Source: Protopterus annectens (taxonomy: Eukaryota > Chordata > Ceratodontiformes > Protopteridae). From it: a stretch of 64,000 nt of DNA. Positions 12,338 to 23,039 of this stretch are shown in pieces (within the stretch, counting starts at the first letter, position 1; every line of letters starts with the position of its first letter). Below the pieces are notes generated by a model. It was not told where the DNA came from. It worked only from the letters and a program-made list of their open reading frames with translations, and ran no database searches. The position numbers and the translations under genes were made by a program. Where the stretch lies: positions 906,527,071 through 906,591,070 of the forward strand of contig NC_056744.1 in assembly GCF_019279795.1 (NCBI RefSeq), written 5' to 3'.

Positions 12338-15300
12338 TTATTCGCTAAGGATAAGGTCTAGTACCCTTTTCCAGATTTTTCCAAAGAGGGCTATTTTCCT
12401 GGGTCCTTTTGTAATAAATTTCTGTGCTGAGATATATGTAAGAGCCATTTCCTTAAAGTTATTCCAACAGAGTCTGGTACGATCTAACCAATTTTTGGTG
12501 ATATATAATTTCATGAAGTAACATAGAATAACTAGTACATGCATATCAAATTTAGAAAGATTTGTAGTAGGTATGTGAAGGATCGCTATTTCCCAGGAAA
12601 GGGTCGATTTGTGGTATCCCATTTTCTCGAGACAAACTTTTAATGAGGACCAAAGTTTGTGTTAGTAATTGCAGAACCATAATATATGTAGAAGATCGGC
12701 ATTTGGGAAAGAACAACACGAACATGAGGGAGAATTCTTGGAGTCAAACTTATTAAGGACAGATGGAGTATAATACGAGTTGTTATTAATCATTAATTGT
12801 GTGTAAATAAGTTTTTTAAATGGGGATAGTTCTAAGGTAGTTTTTATGGCAGAAAGCTTTCGTTTCTCCGAAAGATGGATACTATGATTGTCCCAATATA
12901 CGGAGAAAAGGCAAGCCGAGTTGTGTATTATGGAGTTCAAAAGACTGTACGATTTAGAGAGCATTTTCTCTGAACTCGAAACAGTTTGGATAACTTCATC
13001 AAGTTTGCTGATATCTTGACTGTTGACCTTAAGGTGGGCAAATTTTGATGAAACTAGTTCTCGTAATTGACGGAGAATAGTCGTGTATTTATTATTGATC
13101 TTAAGAATTAGGCGAAGGTTAGTAAGTGATTCATCTCTGTATTTAAGAATAACCCAGACTATAGCATCTTTAATGAGAGGAAAGTTAGAAAGATTGATCA
13201 TCAGATTATTGATCTTAATATTAGGATTTAAGTGGAGGGGATGGAGTAGAGGAAGAACATTATCAAGTTTAATAGATTTTATCAGATTTTGGAAAATTCT
13301 GATTTTATGTTTTAGGTTAGTGGATAATTTAGAGTTGCTGATAGCATCCGGAGAAAGAAAGGGAAGAGCTTCAGGGTTAATTTTATTGGCTTGAACATGT
13401 TGATACCATATTTTAATCCAGGTAGGGGAAGAGTTATATTCTCCATGATTGAGTTTCGAGATAGACAGAATTCTATTAGCACAGATAATTGTATAGTACA
13501 GTTGGAAATTAGGTAAACCAAAGCCACCCTTAATCTTAGGGTATATTAATTTAGAGTACAAAATCCTAACTGATTTAGGAAACCAGATAAATTTGGCTAA
13601 TTATTTATTAATCTTAGAGAAGAGAGTTTTGGATATTATCTGATCTGAGGCGTTAAATTGATAGAGGAGTCTGGGTAAGATGTTCATCTTCACTATCGCA
13701 GCTTTGGATAAGAGAGATAAGTTGATTAATTCCCATCTGTGAATATCCTGTAAAATTTTCGACCAAGTTCTAAGAAGATTATTTTGGAGCATGGACGTTT
13801 GGTTATGTTCGAAGTGTATACCAAGATAGCTAATGTTGAAAGTTGTCTGAAAGGGAGAATCCAGAAAATAATTACATTTGTGACCAACAGGGTTAATAGG
13901 AAAGATGTGTGATTTCTTATGATTAATCTGATAGTCTGAGGCCTTTGAGAACTTATTAATAGAATTGATGATTTTACCAAGGTCAGAGTTAGAAAATTGG
14001 AAATACAGGTTGAGGTCATCTGCAAAGGCAGAAAATAATATCTTAGTGTTTAGGACTTTGGGAATCGTGTGAAAGGTATTCTGAGCAATATAGAGGAAGA
14101 ATGGTTCTATAAATATATTGAAAAGAAAGGGGGATAAAGGACAGCCTTGTCTTGTACCATTTGTGATCTTAATTGATTTGGATAGGTTTTTGTTGATACA
14201 AAGATATGTGGATGTATTTTTATATAAAGATTTAATCATATCAGAAAAGGCGCGAGGTATATTAAAATGAGCCAGGGTTAGGAAGAGAAAATCCCAATTC
14301 ACTCTGTCAAAGGCTTTAGAAGCGTCAAGAGTTAGTGCATAGATCGGATTTTTTTCTTTTTTTGTAAAATGAATTAAGGAGTCCAGTGTTAAAGTATTAT
14401 CCCAAGTGTGTCTGTGAGACATAAAACTGGCCTGATCCAGGGAGATTAAAGAGGGCATCATTTTTTTCAGTCTGTTTACCAGGATAGACGATAGGATTTT
14501 AATATCAACATTTATTAGCGAAATGGGCCTATAGTTATGAGGGTCAGCTTTATCTTTCAAGATTAGAATGGTTTTCGAAGTATTCCAGTGTAAATCAGAT
14601 ATTCCATTTTTTATGATGTAGTTGAATACCTTTAGAAGAATGGGGGAGATTATCAGATTAAATGCTTTAAAGAATTCAGAAGTAAACCCATCAGGGCCTG
14701 GGGATTTGCCTACCTTGAGATTGGCAATAACATTTTGGATTTCTTGAAGACTCAAGGGAGCAGAAGGCATAGAACTTTGGGTTTCATTCAGGGAGGGGAA
14801 GTTAATAGAATTCAGAAAGCTCTCCATATGCAAGTTAATAGAGGAATCTTCTTTCCTACAATACACATCTGAGTATAGGGAAGAGAAAAGTTGGATTATT
14901 TCTGAGTCCGACTTATAAATTTTATTTTGGTAATGTAATAAGGAAATTCTGGGGGAACCCTGATTATTTTTTATTATTCTTGCAAGAGTTTTAGAAGGAA
15001 TTTGCATCCATTCTGAATAGGTTGCAATGATTTTTTGTTCAGACAGGGAAAGGTTTTGTTGGTGAAGTTCTAGTAATTCTTTTTGAGAGTTGTTAATTAC
15101 TTCGTTTAAGTTAGGGTCTCGATTTAATCTTTGTTTCTTTTCTAAATCAGAGATTTTCAGATCAACTTAGTTTCCTTACTTTTGTAAAGTTTTTAATAAT
15201 AAGAGGCCTTGTTGATTAGAAAACCTCTCATCCTGGCCTTACAGGCGGCCCATTGGATATCAAGTGGGATTTGTGACAGTTCAAGATTAGAGCTAAAGTC

Positions 15301-16128
15301 TGTTAGTATTTCTATAGTTTCTTGAGTTATGACCTTATTACGAAGCAGGTTGTTGTTTAGAGTCCAGTTGTTATAAAGGGGGGTAGGGGTTGATCCTGGA
15401 GCGTATATGATCTTGAGGGAGATTCTTGAGTGATCAGAGAAGAATCTAGGTTCTGATGAGAAGTTTATCTTAAATTTAGAGAGGGAATCGGACACTAAGA
15501 AGAAATCTAAACGTGACCACGTATTATAGAATTTCGAATAATATGTGTATATTTCATCTTTAGATACAGGGTCACCGAATGATATGGGGTCAATAAGGTT
15601 AAAGTCATTTATCAGTTCCTCTAGAGCTAGAGATGCTTGGAAGATGTATGAGGGAGATTTGCTGGTGCGATCTATACTGGGGTCTATAACAGAATTCCAG
15701 TCCCCCCCTAAAATAATATGGTGGTCCTGAAAAGCAGAAAGAATATTATAAATCTCTAAAATGAAGACTTGTTGTTGTGCACACGGGCCATAAAGATTGG
15801 AGAAAAGGATTGGTTTGTTGAGGTTAGGAAATTGAGAAGTGAAATAACACCATCTACCATTTTTATCAGATTTCACCTCTAATATTACCCCATGAAAATC
15901 ATTTTTAATTATAGTAGCCACCCCCTTAGAGTTAGAACTATCTCCTGCAGCAATGATGAATTTTATCCACTTTTTTTTAGTTTCTTTAGACCAGTCCTCT
16001 TTGTACATATGCGTTTCTTGTAAGAAGCAGATATTGGCTTGCAATTTGAACAATAAATGAAAGAGAAGAGATTTTTTGGACTTATTTTGTAGTCCTCTAA
16101 CATTCCATGAATCGATGGACCAAGCCAT
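12338..16128 (-). pseudogene. L1-like ORF2: endonuclease plus reverse transcriptase
   Basis: The start codon gives MAWSIDSWNVRGLQNK. The endonuclease (residues 1-240) keeps its active-site boxes WNVRG, LQETHM, GGDWNSVID, WSRLDFFLV and FSDHSRIS. RT blocks follow with NYRPISLINVDIKILS, ALTLDASKAFDRV, TRQGCPLSPFLFN and FADDLNLYF, so all three catalytic aspartates are present. Then come FIWFPKSV and PKIKGGFGLPNFQLYY, and a C-terminal region with HILWFCNY. Disablements are stops at 15,193-15,195, 13,601-13,603 and 12,662-12,664 and a frameshift near 15,165. Total length is about 1,260 codons, close to the usual L1 ORF2. It would nick DNA and reverse-transcribe the element RNA. Confidence 0.93.
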
Positions 16129-18071
16129 AATAACTAACTAATAGGGATCAACAAATTTGGGACTTGATACAACCTTACCCTCAAAGAAGGTATTCTACTC
16201 GTAAGAAGGAAAAGGGTGGAATATGAGATTAGGTATTTAGAAGAAATGAAAATCCATAACAAACCATCATATAGTGAAAAGAGACTAATAATAATAATAA
16301 TAAGGGTAGCACAGTATTCCTTCAAATCTAACCCAGTGCCTAACCACCCCACCCCCTTGAGTGAAGGAATACAAACGTAGAAACAGAAGTTCCATTGCAC
16401 CTTGGTTAACAATAAAAGCACATTGTAAAAAACTGTCATAGATATAGTCCTAAGAAGGACTAATATTTCAATGAGTAGTACTATACATATATACATAGCA
16501 AACCACATCCAAAAATAGATCATACTAGGACCCTAACACCATGCATCCATGAACTCCACTAAAGGCCGAAGAATAGTACAAGAAAAGTAACAGTAAGTAA
16601 CCTTATAATGACAGATAGGAGGGGGAAAACTTAGGTAGTGATTAATGCTTAGAGAAAAATTAACTGGCGGTTAGATTGGGAAACAGTAGGGAAAAGCACT
16701 AGCAAGAATATATTCTAACTGCTTATTATTTATCTATGAAAGCTGTCGATTTACCAGTAGCAATAACCACACTTAAAATATTTATAACATAGTAATAAAG
16801 GCAAAGGACAAAGGAGAGGCATGAGAAAGAGATGTAGAGAGGACAGACAAAAGATGAAAGACATAAGAGTTAAGCTCATAAAGCATGCATGATTTAAATA
16901 TACACATAAGGTTATAAATCTAGCACTAAATAACATAGCCCAATAATTTTATATGCTAACATTATCTAACTGGGTGGGAAACAATGATTTGTCTGTATAT
17001 ACTGACAAGATAATATAGAGGTGACTAGGTAATATAACATAAATCCTAGGACTAAGTAAATACAGTATATATTGAACCAACAGAAATAAGCAGTATGTAA
17101 ATATCTCTCAGGTAGGCAAGGATCATTACATCTGTAACTTACTAAAACACGGGGAAAGTCTAATATGGACAAATCACGATGATCCCCGAACATCTAAGTT
17201 AAAGATTACAGATTAGATATTAAAGTAAGTAAATAAGCTGCTGGCTAGTCAGAATCAATGAGTATGGCAGTATGTTCAAGTAATTGAGATTTTTAAACAT
17301 TTTAATTAAACATTGCTGTTAAAGCCTCCAATTTGACCGATATGGCAGGTTGTTTAATTTAGCCATAGCCTTATCTGAGTGAGATCGTCGAAGAACAAGA
17401 CATACTGAACCAGTTACAACAGGTGCATCAATAGATAAGCAACATGAAGGATTTAACAAAAATATTGGCATCACATTGAAGTATGGCGAGGACCTGGCGA
17501 GAAGTGCTCATAGCGTGTGTATAGCATTGTTTGACCAAGGCGAATGCCGACAACACTAGAACACACTTCCAGCTTGTTGGGAAAGCCAGGCTCTAGTTGT
17601 AGGAAAAATATTTAGCAAGTAACATTGGTTAATATAATGTTAATGTTAATGTCTTGAGAAGTCACCGAAGGCTTACTTCTATGTAAGCGGAGACAAATCA
17701 GTCATAAGGCTGGATGCTGACAGACCGAAGAAACAGTTTGTGGCTATGACATTGGAAAGGCTATAGATGGTGTGGGAACCACTGAAGGTCGCTAAACAAA
17801 AAGATCTCCTGGACCACTAAAACCAGATACAGAAAGGTTCCCGGCTGCTCCAAAATTAAATGACTCCCAGATGGACCAAAAAGAGATATGGAACAAACAA
17901 CATTATTCATTTCTGTAAGGACCCAACTGCTCTTTAAGATGTAGCCAGGAACAGAACACAATTATCCGGTGAGTGAAAAATTATGTTAAAGACTCCAGCA
18001 TCTTTAGCAAATCTGTTATAGTAGTGAGGCACATTACAGTACAGGGGCGTTATTAATGGCTTAAGAAAAGC
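16129..18071 (-). other. Long spacer between ORF1 and ORF2 of the L1-like element
   Basis: About 1.94 kb separates the ORF1 stop from the ORF2 start. It is AT-rich, with an ATT run at about 16,287-16,302, and short hydrophobic frames that resemble nothing I know. No terminal repeats or duplications were noticed that would mark a separate insertion. Confidence 0.6.
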
Positions 18072-18917
18072 CTATTTTGCTTCTTTTGGAGTGTTGACTG
18101 TGTATTTAGTTTCATTGTATGAGAAGATTAAAACGTTCGGATAGCGCATCTGGAATTTGATATTTTTCTTGATTAAATCTGCACAAAACGGAGCCAGATT
18201 TTGCCTGCTTATTTTAATCGAGAGAGGCAAGTCTTGAGAGAAGGTAAACTTGTGTTTGTTCCAGATAAGATACTTTTGCTTTTTGGCAGCCATTAAAATT
18301 TTTTGAGTGTCCTGAAAGCTAAGCAGCTTAGTATAAATTTGACGTGGAGTAGAGGTGTCTTGGCGTTTGTGCATGGCTCAATGCACTCTCTCCACAATTA
18401 AGTCAGTAGGATAGCCTTCTGAGCACAGTAAAGCTTCGAAGATCTGCTTGGTGGTTGATAATAAATTGTGGTTATCATAGGTCTCGGGGAGACCTCTGAT
18501 TAGTATGATGTTACGACGACTTCTTGCTTCTAGGTCCGTTAATTTAGTTTGTAAATCCGAGAGTGATGTAGTTTTGGCACGTAGTTCTTCAGATAAAGAC
18601 TGGATCAAAACTTCATTAGCCTGAGTCTTATACTCTAGAGTATCCACTCTGTCCACAATTTGATTAATGGTTTTCCCAAAGTTGGTTAGCTGATCAGAGA
18701 ATCCTTGTATGGCAAGTTGGATAGGTTGAAGTGCTAATTTGAGCTCGTCTAAGTGGAAGTTGGATTCAGCTTTAGTTTTAGCGCTTGTTTTACTGGGTTC
18801 TGCTGATTGCTTAGTGGTTTTTTGCCTTTTGGAGACAACATCTTTCTCTGGAGAGAAGATTGTGGAGAGTTTAGCTTTGGTAGTTTGTATCTCCATTGTA
18901 TCTGAATTATCAGCCAT
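18072..18917 (-). pseudogene. L1-like ORF1 protein (RNA-binding chaperone type), one in-frame stop
   Basis: The frame encodes 281 codons in total. Residues 1-45 are basic and disordered. About 50-125 form a heptad-like coiled coil (LDELKLALQPIQLAIQGFSD, then VDTLEYKTQANEVLIQSL), which in this family drives trimer formation. An RRM-like segment follows with RRNIILIRGLPE, ERVH and KYLIWNKHKF, then a C-terminal part ending near NTPKEAK. The single break is a TGA at 18,378-18,380 right after ERVH, where relatives usually have arginine. A CGA-to-TGA change at CpG explains it. The protein would coat element RNA. The start is the first ATG after an about 280-base 5' UTR. Confidence 0.9.
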
Positions 18918-19199
18918 AGTCTAGTCTTAGAAAAAATTAGTGTGCAATGGTTGGTCCAGGGCCCTTTGGATACACGTGGCTGAGACTCCTGGAGTGAAGA
19001 TACGATAGATTAACTGTTCTTTTGCCCAGATAGAGCTAATTAGTCCTCTGACTTAGAAGAATGGAGTTAAAATAGTTTATTCTTTGCATAAGCCGTAATA
19101 ATTAGTACTTAAAGGATGATATTTTCAGATGAAGCTGTAACTGAGGAAGGGAGCTCTATGGAGAGGGTGTACGCTAGATGACCACCATCTTGGAATGAC
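18918..19199 (-). promoter_or_regulatory. 5' UTR and presumed internal promoter of the L1-like element
   Basis: The first bases on the minus strand are TCATTCCAAGATGGTGGTC, directly after the duplicated target. An 'AAGATGG' start is common in L1-type elements. The region must carry the internal promoter if the element was autonomous. No specific binding sites can be assigned by eye. Confidence 0.55.
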
Positions 19200-19217
19200 C
19201 AAGTGACGTAGGGATTT
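19200..19217. repeat. Target-site duplication, 5' copy, of the nested L1-like element
   Basis: The plus-strand text caagtgacgtagggattt pairs with 12,035-12,052. It also encodes the CR1 residues NPYVT that are repeated on the other side of the insertion. Confidence 0.9.
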
Positions 19218-20944
19218 ATGCCCAGCTTAGTAACTTTATCTATGATTCCAGAAGGGGGGATGGTGTCGAAGGCTTTGGCGAGGTCCAGACAGGCTGTGTG
19301 GACCATCTTACTCTCGTCCACAGCTCTGGAGACTGATTCAAAGAAGTCAATCAGATTCAGGAGACAAGATCGGCCCTTCACAAACTCAAATTGGGTGGGG
19401 TCCAGTGTTTGAAGGTTGACAATGTCTTTGTTTATAAGTTCCATGATAATGCGTTCCATGCCCTTGCAGATCAGGCTTGTTAGACTGATGGGACGGTAGT
19501 TCCCGGGATCCAATGCAGATCCTCCCTTGTGGAGCGGGATAACTGTAGCTGTGCGCCACTCAGTGGGCACGAAGCCTGAGGTGAGGCTATGATTAAACAT
19601 GACACTTAGGTGAGGTGCCAGTTCATTTTGTAGTTCATGTAGTACACAGCCTGGGATGTCATCTGGTCCCATGGATGCTGTATTCTTACCTTTGGAGAGT
19701 GCGGTTTCTACCTGTGTGGCCGTGATTATCGGAATTTGGCAATCTTTTGGTATTGAGATGGGCCCTTTAGGGGGTGAGAGGGGGTGAAGTTGGCACTAAA
19801 TCGATCTGCCAGGATATTGGCAATATCCTTGGGATCAGTATATTTAATGCCATTCTGTTGTAGCTCAGAGCAGATCTAAGCATTGCCATTTAGATTCTTG
19901 ACATAACTATAGAATGCCTTGTGGTTGTCTTTGGAATCTTTGGCAATTTTATTTTCATAACTAGCTTTTGAGGATTTTATGAGGGATCTCAGCTTCTTAC
20001 TGAGGCTGGTGAGGGAGTTTTTTGCATCCTGGGATTTTCCTCTTTTCTGCAACAGTTTCTTCCTTTTGTTGCATAGTTTATTTATAGCAGGGGACCACCA
20101 AATTTGCTTCCTTTTTTTGGAGAAGAGCATCTTGGTTCTATTTGGGATGGCACAATTCATGCATGAGTGGATGTGCTCGTACAGCGCCTTAGTGTAGGAT
20201 TCTGCAGTCGAACTTCCGGAGCCCGTCTGCATGGGTGTTGTGAAGTTTGTCACTTCTGACTTCAGTAGCATGAAGTTGGCTTTGGAGGTTTTTTAAGGAG
20301 GTTTCCTTACTGGGGGGTGGGGGTGGGATGTGGATGTCAAAGGTGATTTGCTTATGGTCAGACCTGACCAATGAGGGGGTTACCACTGGTGTGGAGCATC
20401 TACCTCCCGTGTTGGTAATGACCAGGTCTAGGATATTGGAGCCCCTGGATTCCAAGAACTGTTGGGAAAAGGAGTTGGTAACCGAGTAGTTTTCCCAATT
20501 AATGGCAGGGTAGTTGAAATCACCCAGTATTAGGGTGTTTGGCTGTATCTTAATATTTTCCAGTATGTTTAGAAAGGTGTAGTGAGAATCTTGGGGCATG
20601 GTGGGGGATCTGTAGCAAGCTACAATTTGGATTGCAGTCTTACCTAGTGTTAGTTGCAGCTGGAGAATTTCAGATGCATTGTGTTGGACAACTAGCCTGG
20701 AGGTGTGAATATGCTTGGTGAATATGGACACTCCTCCACCTTTAGTGTTTCGGTCTTGGTTTTGTGGCCGAAAAGTGTGGTAAGAATTGTAGCCTGGTAT
20801 TGCAGGGGTGCTCTCTGTAGCCTTGAACCAGGTCTCAGTTACTGCACAGATATCAATGTTCTCCATTTTTAGGAGTGCCTTTAGAGAGTGCATTTTGAGG
20901 TTTAGACTTCTAGCATTGTGTAGCATTACCTTCAGATTTTGCAT
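19200..20944 (-). pseudogene. CR1 ORF2, N-terminal half (endonuclease and RT fingers)
   Basis: It starts with ATG 11 bases after the ORF1 stop, in another frame. The endonuclease reads MQNLKVMLHNARSLNLK, VTETWF, ACYRSP, LILGDFNYPAINW, LDLVITNTGG and RSDHKQITF, so the catalytic N, E, D, N and SDH are all kept. A frameshift in an A run near 20,288 leads into the linker (NFMLLKSEVTNF, KRKQIWWSPAINKL). A TAG at 19,876-19,878 and a further shift near 19,770 precede the RT fingers (GPDDIPGC, ATVIPLHKGG, NYRPISLTSLICKGMERI, CLDLAKAFDTI with the first catalytic aspartate). It ends at the L1 insertion after INPYVT. The other half is at 11,035-12,052. Confidence 0.9.
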
Positions 20945-20955
20945 GCTTGTATCTA

Positions 20956-21933
20956 TTATGGTGGTGGTTTTATCCTTTGAACCTTGCCTAAAAAAGGCAC
21001 TATAGGGGTGGCAAGAGCTTTAGCCAGTAACCTGAATTCCAGGGGTGACAGGTGCAGACCATCTCTGGCAAAGCATCGTAGTTTGTCGAGCATGTCTTCC
21101 CAGGCAGACAAATACTGGATCCCCTTTGAATGACACCAGAAGCTTAGCCAATTGTTGAAGTCAATCATTTTGTCCTTATACTGTGGTATCATTCTGGGCG
21201 AAGGCAGGATGATACTCAGGGCTAGGATCATACCTGCCTGGGTCACATGATCCAAGAGCTTTTCCATGTCTCTTTTCATGCAGTCCAGGGAGGTGCATCT
21301 CAAGTCATTCACTCCAGCATGGATAATGACAGAGTCGTATTTCTACTTGTTGTGGAGTGACTTGAGTGCATGCATTATGTGGCAGATTCTGGCACTCGAC
21401 AGGCAGCTGACTGTAATTTTCTCCTTGTTCAGCCTGGTGAGTGGGACATCAGTGTGCCTGACTATACAGTCACCTATGACTAAAGTGTTGGGTACATTGT
21501 CTTGCCTTAGGGGCTGTTGTTGGGTGGCACACTGGTGGTGTGAGCTATGTGTCACTTTGGTTGTGACTGGTGTTTGTTTGCATTTTGGCTTCGGAGGTCC
21601 TTGTTGCTTGGGCAGGTTAATGTTAAGGGCCTCCGCATATGTGGGTTTAGTGTTGCTATGTGTGGGTGTTGATGGTGTGGGTTTTGAAGGGCTATGAGTT
21701 GCTTGAGGTGTAATGCAGGTGTTAACCTTCTCCTCTTGACTGTCTAGCACAATCTTGGCCAGAGAGAGCTTTTCTTCCAGTTTGGCTATGTAAGTGCATC
21801 TCTTGCAGGTTGTAGTGTTGGGTGGTAAGAGGAGAGGATTGTCTGTGTACATGAGGCAGTTGCCACACTGCCCCAGTATGCCCAGATTCACCAGGTGGAC
21901 AGGAGAAATCACCGGAAGCTGACCCTTGGACAT
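20956..21933 (-). pseudogene. CR1 ORF1 protein with cysteine motif, coiled coil and esterase-like domain
   Basis: The 326-codon frame starts MSKGQLPV. Residues about 20-60 hold CGNCLMY and TTCKRCTY, two CxxC pairs that could bind zinc, followed by a short coiled coil (AKLEEKLSLAKIVLDSQEEK). A proline- and threonine-rich linker leads to an SGNH-esterase-like domain. Its blocks are TLVIGDCIVRH (normally GDS), HAGVNDL and FARDGLHLSP, matching the nucleophile, GxND and DGxH blocks known from CR1 ORF1. The nucleophile serine is a cysteine in this copy. One in-frame TAG lies at 21,343-21,345, and the rest is open. The domain is thought to act on lipid or ester bonds during retrotransposition; its exact role is unsettled. 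Confidence 0.9.
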
Positions 21934-22534
21934 GCCTGTTTAGCTGTTTTTTGTAAAGTTTAAGAGCTGTTTTCCCTTATCTTTGCAAGGTACTTTGTAA
22001 TTATAGGCTGTTTAGTGCCTGTGATTAATTTCTCCTTATTGACAAGGAAAGCTGAGTGCTTGAATCAGTTTCAGGCTTCCTAGTGCTTTCCAGCAGGTTC
22101 TAGAGCAAGTGCTAGTCACAGGGGTTCGGATTTTAGTGCTACTAATGAGAAACCAGCTAGTTCTAAGGGAAATTTGAAGAGCAGACTTTCTGGCACCTGG
22201 AATAGTTTAACTGTAGCCTCGCAGTGCTGCACGATGTGAAAAATGTGCAAACACACACGTTTTTAAGCCAGAAAGTTGAAAGGGATAGAAATCAGCCCAA
22301 AAAGGCTAATAAAATTACAATTTCAGAGGCTGGAAACCACTCCTCTAGCGTTAGATAGGCAGTACAATGCTCTCCAGTCCCACTGTTAAGCAGTAGGACT
22401 TCCCTCTACCACAGCAAGGTCTGGATAGCTCTGAGCACAGAAAATAAAGTCCTGAGACAAGCAAAGCCTGGGATATGGACTGGCTAGAAAAGGTGGGAAA
22501 TGAGCAAACAAGATAGTATTTTTTTTGTTGTTGA

Positions 22535-22745
22535 AACAGGCTAAACAATGCAACATTTGCCTTTGGTGCAAAAGGCTGTGGGATCTATTCCCACACCAGA
22601 TAAATCATTTGCTGACACAGCTGTGCAACATAAGGGGGTGCTACACTCCTTCAGATAAAACATTAAACTGGGGTCCCATCTGCTTGAGTTGGTAGTAGCT
22701 CAGGTGGTTGTAAAAGTTCCCACAGCACCACAAAGAATAATGGTC
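22535..22745 (+). mobile_element. tRNA-derived SINE, diverged
   Basis: The stretch contains a B-box-like GTGGGATCTATTCCCACACC, then the block ATTAAACTGGGGTCCCATCTG and GTTGTAAAAGTTCCCACAGCAC. The order 'tRNA-like head, TTAAAC..GGTCCC.TCTGC, AAAAG.TCCCA.GGCAC' is a known arrangement in vertebrate tRNA-type SINEs. No clear target-site duplication was found, so the ends are approximate. Confidence 0.6.
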
Positions 22746-23039
22746 CTTTAACTAACAAAGCATTATTTACAAATATACACACCTGCAAGCACATATCTAT
22801 GTATTTCTATATCACATCATCATTATTATTCTTCCATAAATGACCCCCACTCCTTCTTCCACAAGCATAACCTAATTTTTGGCATTATATATCAGCCAAA
22901 ATTAGTTTTCCATTAAACAAAATTTCATTCAGTATTTCATTCCAAATAACCCATATCACATAAAATATATTCTTATCTACACTTCTGCTTTATTTTGTTT
23001 TGTTTTTATAATATCCATACATAATCATATCCATATGCA

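Larger units (their letters stand above)
12053..19199 (-). mobile_element. Full-length L1-like LINE inserted into the CR1 RT gene
   Basis: The element is about 7.15 kb. On the minus strand it has a 5' UTR of about 280 bases, ORF1, a 1.9-kb spacer, ORF2 of about 1,260 codons and a short 3' UTR ending in poly(A). It is flanked by an 18-bp target-site duplication made of CR1 coding sequence, so both ends are defined and it is not 5'-truncated. ORF1 has one in-frame stop. ORF2 has three stops and one frameshift, so it was probably inserted after the older LINEs here decayed, but it is no longer active. Domain order and motifs place it in the L1/Tx1 superfamily. The finer family is unknown. Confidence 0.93.
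10945..22300 (-). mobile_element. Near full-length CR1 LINE, split by a nested L1-like element
   Basis: Removing the nested element (12,053-19,199) leaves about 4 kb that reads on the minus strand as a complete CR1. It has a 5' region (about 22,300-21,934), ORF1 with a zinc-binding and esterase-like region (21,933-20,956), and ORF2 with endonuclease and RT (20,944 to 11,035). The 3' end carries the tail CCAACCTATGAACC near 10,945. The 5' boundary is approximate because no target-site duplication was found for the CR1 itself. A closely related copy is at 59,171-60,150. ORF1 and ORF2 both contain a few stops or frameshifts. Confidence 0.88.

Noticed and set aside
13083-13394. 103-codon plus-strand frame
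   Set aside because: It lies antisense inside the L1-like ORF2 and resembles nothing.
16134-16523. 129-codon hydrophobic minus-strand frame in the L1 spacer as a third ORF
   Set aside because: Its composition is what AT-rich random DNA gives. There is no recognisable domain, and it sits immediately before the ORF2 start without supporting features.
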